Shown here: one piece after another, positions 38,546-48,237 of the stretch
Numbering within the stretch: position 1 is the stretch's first letter
How the letters are laid out: every line of letters begins with the position of its first letter
Assembly: GCF_000142805.1 (NCBI RefSeq)
Contig: NC_013080.1
Location: 1,240,001-1,304,000 of the forward strand
Source: Lachancea thermotolerans CBS 6340
Taxonomy: Eukaryota; Ascomycota; Saccharomycetes; Saccharomycetales; Saccharomycetaceae
Reading direction: 5' to 3'
Length of the DNA: 64,000 nucleotides
The notes under the pieces: model-generated
Databases searched by the model: none
The model's input: the letters and a program-made list of their open reading frames with translations, nothing else
Told to the model about the DNA's origin: nothing
Program-made: the position numbers and the translations under genes

Positions 38546-41500
38546 ATGGCGCAGTCCAGCTCCAAATGGACTCCCACTGAGCGGATGATACATGGGCGTA
38601 TAATCAACAAATTTCTTCCTCTAAAAAGACATCCACATCTGGGCCTCGAAAACACCAACTTTTCAAACCTATACCCCGGCGATGAGGTCTATGTTTTCGA
38701 AGAAAGCACCGATGGCCGCTGGCTACGCGGTTACACATGTTGGCAGCCACTACCTGAGGACTTTATCAGCCGTTTGAGCTCGTATTCAGAAAAACTGCCA
38801 GAGCAGAAGTTCAAAGTGGTGGTATTTCCTAAGAAGTTTGTGCACCTGAATTATGAAGAGCAGGTCACGGACCTGCCTTTTCTGGCTGCGCCTGAAAAGA
38901 GCCAGTTTGAAGGCCCACAGGTCAATAAAGAGATCCCAACAATGTATGAGCAAACTCAAGAATGGTCTGAGACAGACGCTCTGGAGTTTGGCAGTAAGAA
39001 CATGGAAAAACCGAGCCGGCCACCCTTCCCTTACTTCCGTCTTCAGGATTACAATGTGGTTCAAGAGTTGACACCTATGCTGTCTCAGCTCGTATCGCAC
39101 ATCTACTCGATGTATTCTTTTGGAGAGTTCGACGTGGCAGACAGCATGTCCGAACTTTACTACAGACTCGACGACATTCGTCTTAGGTTGCAATTTAAGC
39201 TCACCACAAAGACCGAGCATTTGCAACTTATGAAGGAGCTCAGCGCCATGTCTTACAAGATTGCAAAGTTCATTTCATCGAAGAACTTAGTCAATTCAGC
39301 TGCTGCAGAGAACAGTAGCGTCGTTGACACCTCAGGATACGGTGCTGTGTTGACTCGTAATATTGATAGCGGGAAACTTTACAAAAGAGGTGAAGTATCT
39401 CCTCAAACACTAGCTTTTAGTACAATGCTATGCGCTTTAAGCAACAATTTCCCAGCTGTTAATACATATCAAATGAAGCTCAAAGCACTTGAGAATAAAA
39501 ACTTCGATTCTGTGGATACGACTAGTATTCTGGTTGACTTCAAAGACGCGGCCAGCGACCCCACTGTTAATCCCAACTTTCAAAACCTGTCTGCCGTTAT
39601 GTTTTTGCGAGCGGGGAAGAAGACTCTTTCTGAACCTTTCATTCTCAACATGGAAAGGGATGATGTCGTTTCCATGGACAATATCTCAGCTGCTCTCTTC
39701 AATAATATCCCACCTAGTGAGATCGACAACAACAAAATTTATCTTGTTGTGGTTTTGACTGAAACCATAAAGGTCCAGCTAACGTCGCCTGAGTCGGGAA
39801 AAGGTTTCAGGAAGCCTTTCATTCCGTTTTTGACAGGTCCAGAAAATAAACTATCACATATTAAAAAAGGGTTAGCTGCCGGTGTTATTGATATATCAAG
39901 GCTTTTCACTCGGAAGAAAAAGAACAAAATGCCTGGAAAGTCGTTTAACTTCAACGTTGAACTATTTGGATCTTACTTCCCAACGAAACACAAAGAAAAC
40001 AACAATCCGCAGTCTATGGTTAACGTTGGAAATAACCCGAATGCAGCCGCCTTGATGAGAGCATCAAAAGTTGATGAAAACCATGGATGGGGTGAATTGG
40101 TTGACAGAATTATCTCAGATGCTACTAAAGGTGTGGCAGTAAATCCTAGAATCTTGTCCTTATCCGTAACGGTTCGAGAGATCACCGGTGATCACGGCTT
40201 TTCAAGTGTTCTCAAAAACAATATGTCTGCTATTCAGAGTGTGCCCATTTGCTCTTACGATACTTTGTCTAACCCTGATGATAGAATATACCTTTCCTTA
40301 GGAAAGACTTCGCTATGCGGCTTTAAGACCCCAGACACAAATATAACAAGCATAGCCATTCAGATTTCCTCCAGTAATCCAAAAGTGTTTTTCAGAGTCG
40401 GCAAAAATGATTCGGCGAGGAAAACTTGGACTTTTGTTTCTGTCAAACCTGACGAAGCCATCGGAGAGACTATCAGAATTGATGGATTGTCTGAGATGCA
40501 AAACGATGAGACTCTCAGGATTTCTGCATACTTGAATGGATTTTTGATGGCAAAGTCGAAATTCTATATTAAGAGAAACGACAGGATAATTGAGTACTCT
40601 AAAAAGTCGGTCTTCCAGCTCATGTCAACTACAAGCGAACCTTTAGTTGATTTGGAGATTACAACAGAGTATGTGGGCAAAAAGTTCAACGCGGACTCTG
40701 CCATTAGGAATTTTTTGCATTTCTCATATGACTTTAAGAAATCATACAATGAATTTGAAAAAGACTGTGTTCAACTTCTGTCGGATGTCAAGGTTACTCC
40801 TGTCAAAGAGCTTATAAAGACTTTTGACCCTCTGTTAACCAAATTTTTGGACGTTTTCTACGTAGCAAATGTCCTCGAGAAGCAAAGATCATCTGATGAA
40901 TTCAAAAAAGCGTCATTTACCTCTCTAGCTTTCTTCCTTGATATGGTTATCGCGCGCCAAGACAACTACAGACACTTGTTTAACGACTTTCTGGCTCATT
41001 TCTCCAAAAGAAAATCAGAGCTTCCAGAAATAGGATCCAGCTTGATATCATTCGCAGCCAAGTTTTTTGCAAATTCACATGAAGTGTGGGACTACGATGG
41101 TAGAGCGCTATGTCGCGTATCCGTGTACGTTTTGAAATTGGCTATGCTTCTTTCTAGTCCTCACGAGGCGGGTCTGCAAAAAGCACTAGATGATCTTTTC
41201 GACGGTGTTTCAGCATTTTTCCGCCTGAGAAAGGACTCATCATTAGTGGATCAAGTTCTAATTCTGGATGCTTTTGACGCTTGGATACAGGTTCTTTCAA
41301 GTCATTGTGAACCTCAAGCTCTTGTCGATGCTTCAATGAGCTTATTACAAGCTTGTCACGATAAGGAACGCGCCAACAATATTTACCGCCGCGCCCTCTC
41401 TGTAAGAGAACAAAAGTTTGTCGCATCCAAGTATCTAGTCATGCGCCGCTTAATCGATGTTGCGCCCATTCGGGAAACTTTACTTGGTTCAAATGCCGAA

Positions 41501-44365
41501 AAGCCTAAGCAGCTAGAATTTGTTGCAAAGATGATAGAGTGGGCTTTTGAGCCATACTTGAATTACAATGGAGAACACCTCCATTTAACAACGATAAGAT
41601 TGGCCAATGGCGTTTTATTAAGCATTGCACAAAATGCTTCGGAAGCTGTCAAAAGGAACCTCGTAAGGCTGCTTCCAACTCTCTGCAGATTCTTCATTTT
41701 GGCAAGGAAGTATTGCAAAGAAAAGGATCACTTCAAATATAAGAGAACATTCACCAAACTCTTCCCAATCAGCTATCCATTCGATGAAATAACTGTGGAC
41801 TCTATTGTGCAAGAAGAAATGATGGTCGAAGTTCTGGTTGAGCTCGCAACCATCATCGCAACTGTGACCGAAATGGCGGAGGACACTTTCCCCAAATCCT
41901 TGTCATTTATTTCAATCATAGAAATGTGTTCAGAAGATGCGGCCTTCAATTCAGTGTTCTATATTACTCAGTTTGCGAGGGAAGATTTGTTAACAATAGT
42001 TCATACGATAAAACTATTAATGAAGGGCAAGTTCTTCCCACAGAAAAAGTGGCTCAGCTTAAGCGAACTGTTTGCGAAGAGCTCGATATGTTTGTTAAAA
42101 CTCTGCAAAGATATTTTGATAAGGTACAAAATTCCGAAAATCGGCTCCGAAGAACAACTTGATATCAAGCTATGGTGCGAATGGGTCAAAGCCTTGCTTT
42201 CGCTGGGCAACCACATTCCTTCAAACCCTACTTTGCTAGCGGAACTTCCAAGAAAAGCGTTGTTTCTCATTGGTGGGGATTACAGAGCTGATGTTGCAAG
42301 AGTTATGGAAGAATGCTGGGATGCTCTTGGGCAGAATCCTGATGGCACTAAAATTTGGGAAAAGTATGGCATTGCTCGGTCTGGCGGCTATCAAAACTAC
42401 TTGATTCGCGCTGACAAGACTTTCGTGAGAGATATCATGGAATTCACTTTCCAAAGACATACTGAGTCCCGCAGAGTGGGAGCTAAAATGATATGGGGCT
42501 CAACTGCAAACTGTTGGAATGCATTCGGTACGCTCGAGCCTGTAATGATGCAAACTACATCAGAGCTATGTTTTGCTCATCAGTCTGGTAAGTTTGTTCC
42601 AACACAACAGGAGTCTGAAAACTATGTCAAAGCTCTCTTGTATACCGTGCGCGTTCGGAAAGATGATGAGCTCTTCGGTCCAGTTGTCCGCATATTAAAA
42701 ATGTCACGGGAATTACTTGCAGTTCTCACGGAATCTAGTGAAATTCCTGACGATAAAGAGTTTGATGATGATAGGACAGCTCACCAAATTACTATTTTCG
42801 GATACTTGCTGGCGGTTAACAAACCAGAAGAATTCCACAAGCTCGTCAATGACCTTTTCATTTACAACATCAAAAAGAAGGATAACGTTCAAGCTGCCTT
42901 ATGTTTGGAGTTACTGGCGAGAACTTACAAATGGGACCCTAACGATTTACTTTCGGCGACAGTATCCCCTATACTACCGGAACAGTCCTCGTTTCAAAGA
43001 AGAGAGTACTTGTACAAAGAAGCTGCTAGGCATTTCCATAAGGGCCTGAAATTGGAAAAAGCCCTATCCATTTACAAAGAGCTTGCACAAGCTTACGAAA
43101 AAATCAACTATGACCTTGGCGGTTTGTCGCTTGTGCATGGTAACATTTCTAAATTATACGGTGATCTGCAAACCGTAGATAGATTGGTTCCAACATACTT
43201 CAAAGTATCATTTGCTGGTTTTGGTTTCCCAAGTTCCACAAGAAACAAAGCTTTTGTTTATGAGGGGCTGCCGTTCGAACACATCACTTCCATGCAAACA
43301 CGGCTTCTTGTTTCGCACCCTGGGTCTAAAATTGTCGGAAGCCAGGATGAAATTAATAATCTGTTAGTCAATCCTCCTATTGGGAAATTCATTCATGTTA
43401 TTGCCGTCGAGCCTCGTGTCGAAATTTCTGATGCTTTCACAAACAAATCGAAGAAAGAAAACGCGAACAACAAAATTAGACTGTACATTGAAAACAGAGA
43501 TCTGGACACTTTCTGTACCTACAGAATGTTACCTGGCGCAACTTCCGCAACTGACTTGTGGGTGAAGGAACTAACCTATAAAACTGATTCGACGTTCCCC
43601 ACATTGATGAACAGATCTGAAATCAAAAACGAAAGCTCTAAAACGCTTTCTCCTGTCGAGAATGCTATTAGATCTATGCAGCTGAAGATTCAGGATTTAA
43701 CGGGTCTTGAAGATACATCGCATAAGCTAATCAAAGAAAACGGTGATTATTCTGCAATTTTCCCCGAGCTGTCAAGAAACATTAGTGGAACAATCGACTC
43801 CCCAGTCAATGGTGGAGTTTCTCAGTACCGTGAATTCTTTATACAAAAAGACATTGAAGCATGCGACGAAAGCCAACTCAACTTGCTGCGGTCAACATTT
43901 GATGAGCTCGCCAACATTCTGAACAGATGTCTAACTTTACATGGACAACTGTGCCACGGGCATATGAAGAAGTCTCACGAAATGTTGCTGAACTTGTTCC
44001 AGAAAAACTTTTGTGACGAAATAGAGAGGAATAGCATAGTAATTGGCGAAGGAGAATTCGACCTTATTAGCAGAAGCACAACAAATACTGCTACTGAGAA
44101 TAATACTCAAATTTCTACGGAGTCACACCAAGATGGGGTTAGTCTCCAAAAGCCAGTTATGTCTAGCGCCCAATCTATAACCTCAAATGGAAGCGGCCAT
44201 AGCAAGGCAAGCGCTGAAACAATTGCGAAAACTTTCAGCTCACAGCCTTATACAAGTACCACTGCAGCATCAAGAAGCTCTGTTCCGTCATCCAAGCTGA
44301 GTATGTTCAGGACCGGGATGAACAAAAAATTCTTAAAGAGCTCAAAAGCAAAGACTCAAAAATAA
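38546..44365 (+). CDS. DCK1: DOCK-family Rho guanine exchange factor Dck1
   Basis: Homologue of human DOCK180. In S. cerevisiae Dck1 with Lmo1 (ELMO) activates Rho5 in oxidative-stress, mitophagy and glucose responses. It has 1,939 residues (S. cerevisiae 1,932). A short N-terminal SH3-like region contains GDEVYVFEESTDGRWLRGYTCW (about 48-70). A C2-like DHR-1 region starts near DDRIYLSLGKTSLCG (about 575-760). Long helical repeats follow, then the C-terminal DHR-2 exchange domain (about 1,380-1,790), including HGNISKLYGDL, PTYFKVSFAGFGFPSSTRNKAFVYEG and PLFEH-like PFEHITSMQTRL. The tail is Ser/Thr-rich with a basic end. The ATG at 38546 (MAQSSSKWTPTERM); the upstream in-frame start is TTG. 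It is the longest gene in the window. Confidence 0.95.
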   Translation: MAQSSSKWTPTERMIHGRIINKFLPLKRHPHLGLENTNFSNLYPGDEVYVFEESTDGRWLRGYTCWQPLPEDFISRLSSYSEKLPEQKFKVVVFPKKFVHLNYEEQVTDLPFLAAPEKSQFEGPQVNKEIPTMYEQTQEWSETDALEFGSKNMEKPSRPPFPYFRLQDYNVVQELTPMLSQLVSHIYSMYSFGEFDVADSMSELYYRLDDIRLRLQFKLTTKTEHLQLMKELSAMSYKIAKFISSKNLVNSAAAENSSVVDTSGYGAVLTRNIDSGKLYKRGEVSPQTLAFSTMLCALSNNFPAVNTYQMKLKALENKNFDSVDTTSILVDFKDAASDPTVNPNFQNLSAVMFLRAGKKTLSEPFILNMERDDVVSMDNISAALFNNIPPSEIDNNKIYLVVVLTETIKVQLTSPESGKGFRKPFIPFLTGPENKLSHIKKGLAAGVIDISRLFTRKKKNKMPGKSFNFNVELFGSYFPTKHKENNNPQSMVNVGNNPNAAALMRASKVDENHGWGELVDRIISDATKGVAVNPRILSLSVTVREITGDHGFSSVLKNNMSAIQSVPICSYDTLSNPDDRIYLSLGKTSLCGFKTPDTNITSIAIQISSSNPKVFFRVGKNDSARKTWTFVSVKPDEAIGETIRIDGLSEMQNDETLRISAYLNGFLMAKSKFYIKRNDRIIEYSKKSVFQLMSTTSEPLVDLEITTEYVGKKFNADSAIRNFLHFSYDFKKSYNEFEKDCVQLLSDVKVTPVKELIKTFDPLLTKFLDVFYVANVLEKQRSSDEFKKASFTSLAFFLDMVIARQDNYRHLFNDFLAHFSKRKSELPEIGSSLISFAAKFFANSHEVWDYDGRALCRVSVYVLKLAMLLSSPHEAGLQKALDDLFDGVSAFFRLRKDSSLVDQVLILDAFDAWIQVLSSHCEPQALVDASMSLLQACHDKERANNIYRRALSVREQKFVASKYLVMRRLIDVAPIRETLLGSNAEKPKQLEFVAKMIEWAFEPYLNYNGEHLHLTTIRLANGVLLSIAQNASEAVKRNLVRLLPTLCRFFILARKYCKEKDHFKYKRTFTKLFPISYPFDEITVDSIVQEEMMVEVLVELATIIATVTEMAEDTFPKSLSFISIIEMCSEDAAFNSVFYITQFAREDLLTIVHTIKLLMKGKFFPQKKWLSLSELFAKSSICLLKLCKDILIRYKIPKIGSEEQLDIKLWCEWVKALLSLGNHIPSNPTLLAELPRKALFLIGGDYRADVARVMEECWDALGQNPDGTKIWEKYGIARSGGYQNYLIRADKTFVRDIMEFTFQRHTESRRVGAKMIWGSTANCWNAFGTLEPVMMQTTSELCFAHQSGKFVPTQQESENYVKALLYTVRVRKDDELFGPVVRILKMSRELLAVLTESSEIPDDKEFDDDRTAHQITIFGYLLAVNKPEEFHKLVNDLFIYNIKKKDNVQAALCLELLARTYKWDPNDLLSATVSPILPEQSSFQRREYLYKEAARHFHKGLKLEKALSIYKELAQAYEKINYDLGGLSLVHGNISKLYGDLQTVDRLVPTYFKVSFAGFGFPSSTRNKAFVYEGLPFEHITSMQTRLLVSHPGSKIVGSQDEINNLLVNPPIGKFIHVIAVEPRVEISDAFTNKSKKENANNKIRLYIENRDLDTFCTYRMLPGATSATDLWVKELTYKTDSTFPTLMNRSEIKNESSKTLSPVENAIRSMQLKIQDLTGLEDTSHKLIKENGDYSAIFPELSRNISGTIDSPVNGGVSQYREFFIQKDIEACDESQLNLLRSTFDELANILNRCLTLHGQLCHGHMKKSHEMLLNLFQKNFCDEIERNSIVIGEGEFDLISRSTTNTATENNTQISTESHQDGVSLQKPVMSSAQSITSNGSGHSKASAETIAKTFSSQPYTSTTAASRSSVPSSKLSMFRTGMNKKFLKSSKAKTQK

Positions 44366-44596
44366 GCGCTTTTTGGCAATTTAGTCTAGATTCGCACCTA
44401 GGCTTCCGACTAGTGAACAAGGCCTTGTAAATATCATCGTCCGGTAAGTCTGTATCTTTTTATGTAACTACAGACTATTTTATTAAAGGCGTGAACTGTG
44501 ATAACTGTTTCTACTGAAAAATTTGACAACCGACCTTATTTGTCATTTGCTCAATTGAAGGTTCAGTTGTTTTTGAGTAGATCAACAGTAAGAAAA

Positions 44597-44968
44597 ATGT
44601 TTAAGCCAATGCTCCGTGGTAGTGCATGCGCGCTCAAAGCGGTTTCTGTCAGAGCCGCGTTCCGTCCAGTAGCTGCAGCTTCCTTTGTCTCACCCATTAG
44701 ATTTTACTCTTCCTCCCTAAACAAGGACGAAATCAGCTCAAGAGTAATTGATGTCGTGAAGTCATTCGACAAGACAACGGCCAGTGCAAGCATCACAAAC
44801 GATACGCACTTCGCAAAGGACCTCGGTCTCGACTCGTTAGACACTGTTGAGCTGCTTGTGGCGATCGAAGAGGAGTTTGATATTGAAATCCCTGACAAGG
44901 TTGCTGATGAAATTAAGAGTGTTGGCGAAGCTGTCAAATACATTGAGTCCAACCCTGAGGCCAACTAA
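44597..44968 (+). CDS. ACP1: Mitochondrial acyl carrier protein
   Basis: Mitochondrial ACP of type II fatty acid (lipoate precursor) synthesis and Fe-S cluster assembly. It has 123 residues (S. cerevisiae 125). The first 37 residues are an Arg/Ala-rich presequence ([20 protein letters not shown]), followed by the carrier domain with the phosphopantetheine Ser80 in [13 protein letters not shown]. The ATG at 44597 is the first in frame. DCK1 lies upstream on the same strand, 231 bp away. Confidence 0.96.
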   Translation: MFKPMLRGSACALKAVSVRAAFRPVAAASFVSPIRFYSSSLNKDEISSRVIDVVKSFDKTTASASITNDTHFAKDLGLDSLDTVELLVAIEEEFDIEIPDKVADEIKSVGEAVKYIESNPEAN

Positions 44969-45391
44969 AGTCGTACAGGGCTCAACCGATGGCACTCCGC
45001 GGCCAGCTGTTCTCTGCTGTATTTGAAACACTTTGCTTGAAGGGCCCCGTCATGTGGAAGGAAGCACCTTCTGAAGCGGTGTCCTACCAATTTCTCCTGT
45101 ATATTCTATTAGCAAAGCCAATCTCAAGACTGAATTCTTGGTGATTGAATAATCCTTTATGAAATAAGCGTTTTATAGTGACTTGATCCGAGATAAAAAG
45201 CGTTTGCTTTAGCGCGGCTCCAAGAACTCATGCTTTTCGCCACTGGAAGCTAAAAACTGCGGAGGTACCTCACGGGCCCCTGACCAAATCTTGAATTTAG
45301 ACCACTCGCCCCAAACGACGATTTAAGTTCTTAAATTGATAATTCTATGCAACATTACAACTAGTTGAAGGTGCTACAAATACACACAGGG
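44969..45391. other. ACP1-SDS22 gap with one possible tiny reading frame
   Basis: A 423-bp gap. An ATG-started frame of 51 codons (44989-45144, MALRGQLFSAVFETL..., ending RLNSW) has a hydrophobic stretch (FLLYILLA). It may be chance and overlaps the ACP1 3' region, so it is not called as a gene. Confidence 0.45.
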
Positions 45392-46426
45392 ATGGCAAGC
45401 AACAACTTGGCAAATGAGCCAGCCGACGAAAAATGCGAAGACCAATCGCATCTGAATATCGGGAGCGAGATTGTTCCGGATCCCAACATTGATCATATTG
45501 AGGCAGATGCTGAATTGACTCAGGACTTGCCCGATGATACGGAAGCAATTGATTTGGTGCACTTAAGGATTCGCTCTATGGAGGATCTTGGGTTACAACG
45601 TTTCACTAAGCTGAGATCTCTGTGCCTCAGGCAGAACCTTATAGAGAGCATGAGCGAAGTGGATGTGCTCCCTCCTGAAACTATGGTAGATATAGACCTC
45701 TATGACAACAAGATCAAGCACATCTCCAGTAATATCGGGAAACTTACAAATTTAGAAAGCTTGGATCTCTCTTTCAACAAAATCAAGCACATAAAAAACC
45801 TTGAAGCGTTAGTAAAGCTGGAGAATCTGTTTTTTGTCCAAAATAAGATTTCAAAAGTGGAGAACCTGGGATCACTTAAAGCACTACGCAACCTCGAACT
45901 AGGAGGCAACCAAATCCATGAGATTGAGGAAGACTCTCTAAAGGGGCTAACAAACCTTGAAGAAATTTGGCTGGGTAAAAACATGATTACGCGGTTGAAC
46001 AACTTGCATCACCTCACACAGTTGCGTATTCTTTCAATCCAGTCCAACAGATTGACGAAGATTGAGGGATTAGAGAATCTCACAAATCTAGAAGAACTCT
46101 ACCTATCTCATAACTACATCAAGAAGATTGAAGGCCTTGACAAAAACATGAAGCTGACCACTTTGGATATCACGTCAAACAAGATTACCAAAGTTGAAAA
46201 TGTACATCACCTCACTCAACTCACAGACCTTTGGCTGTCTTTTAACCAAATCGACCAGTCTTTCGAGTCTCTAGGCGAAGAGCTCAAGGAGCTACCTGCT
46301 TTCGAAACAATTTACCTTGAAGGGAATCCCATTCAAACAAAAAACGAAACAACTTACAGAAGAAAATTAGTATTAAATTTGGGGTCCAGCCTTCAGAAAA
46401 TCGATGCCACATACATTCGCGGGTGA
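45392..46426 (+). CDS. SDS22: Protein phosphatase 1 regulator Sds22
   Basis: Leucine-rich-repeat regulator of Glc7 (PP1), acting in the nucleus. It has 344 residues (S. cerevisiae 338). An acidic N-terminus (about 1-60) is followed by about eleven 22-residue repeats of the SDS22 type, for example LTNLESLDLSFNKIKHIKNL and LTQLRILSIQSNRLTKIEGL. A cap ends in YIRG. The ATG at 45392 (MASNNLANEP); the frame extends upstream only through a TTG. Neighbours ACP1 (YKL192C) and MST1 (YKL194C) fit. Confidence 0.97.
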   Translation: MASNNLANEPADEKCEDQSHLNIGSEIVPDPNIDHIEADAELTQDLPDDTEAIDLVHLRIRSMEDLGLQRFTKLRSLCLRQNLIESMSEVDVLPPETMVDIDLYDNKIKHISSNIGKLTNLESLDLSFNKIKHIKNLEALVKLENLFFVQNKISKVENLGSLKALRNLELGGNQIHEIEEDSLKGLTNLEEIWLGKNMITRLNNLHHLTQLRILSIQSNRLTKIEGLENLTNLEELYLSHNYIKKIEGLDKNMKLTTLDITSNKITKVENVHHLTQLTDLWLSFNQIDQSFESLGEELKELPAFETIYLEGNPIQTKNETTYRRKLVLNLGSSLQKIDATYIRG

Positions 46427-46781
46427 ATTTGTCGTCGGTTATCGCTCAAGGCCTTGCGCTCTAAAGTCCCTAAAACTCTTGTAGAGCGCTTACTGCTACA
46501 ATATCAAGTTGCCTACTTGTAACAGAGTGACACTTATTGCTCATGATTTAAAACGTTCTTTTTTACTCGGGTACAGCTGGTTAAGAACAGGTGCTCCTTC
46601 TCTGTGACTGCATTTTCTTGACCGTGAGTAACCAATCGCTTATCATCAGCCTTACCTCATCAAATATTTGAGCCGAGTGACTTATTATTTACTACACGTG
46701 ATCTTTAATAGCGATCTATATAGATAAGGGAGCAAGAGGCAAGCCAGAAAGTATTCTCGAATTGAAAACGAGTGCTAAGCA
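46427..46781. other. SDS22 3' region and AlaX-like gene promoter
   Basis: A 355-bp gap. An 8-bp inverted repeat (GCGCTCTA 46456-46463, TAGAGCGC 46482-46489) follows SDS22. A Cbf1-type CACGTGAT (46695-46702) lies 80 bp before the next ATG. Confidence 0.55.
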
Positions 46782-48112
46782 ATGACAGGTGGTCCATCAG
46801 ACGCTAGGTTCGTTGGATCATTGGCATGTCAAAGGAACAGTTTTTTGAGAGAAGGCTTTGAAACTACAGTATTGAAGTGCGGCAAAGCTCTCAAGAATGA
46901 AATCTATGAGATCGAACTCCTAGATACTATTTTATTTCCCGAAGGCGGTGGCCAACCTAGTGATTCAGGTAAAATTGAGGTGATCGACTCAGGAAAGATT
47001 ATTGCCGTACCACATGTGTTCAGGTCAGGGCTTCATGCTGTCCACCACGTTAATCAATACGTGCCACCTGGAAGTAAAGTTAAAGTCTCGGTCGATTGGG
47101 ATCGAAGGCAAGATTTTATGCAGCAGCATACGGGACAGCACCTTCTCAGTGCTCTGCTTGAAAATACTTGGGGGCTCAAAACAGTCTCGTGGTCAATGGG
47201 CGGTGTCCCGACTGCTAAAAGACCACAGGTGGGGCCTAGCGACCTTTTTAACTATGTTGAAATTGAGAGAAGATTATCAGAAGAAGAAGTTTCAACGCTT
47301 TCAATATTATGCAATAACTTTACAATAGTTGATACGCAGAATATTGAGGTCATAGAACATAAACTAGATTGTGCTAAATCGGCAATTGATACTTCCAAAA
47401 TCCCCGACAATTATGATCTCAAGGAAGGTACGCTACGGACAATTAATATCGGGCAGCTTGATTCAAACCCATGTTGTGGAACACATCTGAAGAATACCTC
47501 ACAAATTGGGCCAATTTTTATATCGCCCGCGCAAACCTCCGTCAGAGGCAGCAATTCCAGGCTTTCCTTTATGTGTGGCTCCGTGTGTTAAAATATGCTG
47601 ATTTTATGCATTCAGTCATCAACAGCTCAAAAACGATACTCTCCTGTGGCGAAGTAGATCTTCCCCAAAAAGTTCAGCTGCAGCACAATGCAAACCAAAA
47701 AGCCGTAAAGCAGGAGCAATTTTGGATGAAACAAGCTGCTGAATCAAGTGCCGAAAAACTCTTTCACAAACTTGCTGAAGTCAAAAAGGCACATTTTATT
47801 TTTGATGAATTTGGAACGCAGTCCTTTATCTCTTTTGTGCAAAAAGAAGTAACTTCAAAAATCCAATTGCAAAATCTGAATGGATATCTTGTTGTTTTGT
47901 GTGGGAGAGACAAGGCCACTGGTGTTGGTACCGTGTTGATATTATCAGACTCGAGCGAGGAAATGAGTACTGTCTCTACTAAATTGTCACAAATCGTGCA
48001 GAAGTTGAAAGGTGGAGGCGGTCACAAAGGCGGGAAATGGCAAGGCAAAGTCACTGAATTCGGAAAAGGCGAGTGGACTGCAATGTGTCAATACTTGCGT
48101 GAGCTCAATTAA
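46782..48112 (+). CDS. AlaX/AARSD1-type alanyl-tRNA editing protein (YNL040W-like), apparent -1 frameshift
   Basis: Free-standing homologue of the alanyl-tRNA synthetase editing and C-terminal domains, expected to hydrolyse mischarged Ser-tRNA(Ala). The first frame (46782-47591) carries the editing zinc site HTGQH (H116, H120) and CCGTH (C231, H235). It stops soon after RLSFMCGS. The following frame (to 48112) resumes exactly with RVLKYADFMHS, as in human AARSD1 (SGNRVLKWMERS). Joined, it would be about 443 residues, close to S. cerevisiae YNL040W (456). The break lies at about 47580-47582 in GGCTCCGTG; one missing base, such as a third C, would restore the match. It may be a sequencing error, a recent mutation or, less likely, recoding. 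The downstream half remains highly conserved in reading sense. Confidence 0.85.
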
Positions 48113-48237
48113 ATCATTTTGCCCGATCAGTCGTGTAGTTGTGTACGTACCTAATAACCTATAGGCTGTGGAGATCGTTAAAGAGCGACTTAGCGTTGAG
48201 AAACAAAACGACAAACGTCGGTTTCTCAGTTGAAGCT

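Noticed and set aside
47575-47590. Programmed -1 frameshift or an intron in the AlaX-like gene
   Set aside because: There is no slippery heptamer. GTGTGT would be a poor donor, and the residues it would remove are conserved, so a one-base indel is simpler.
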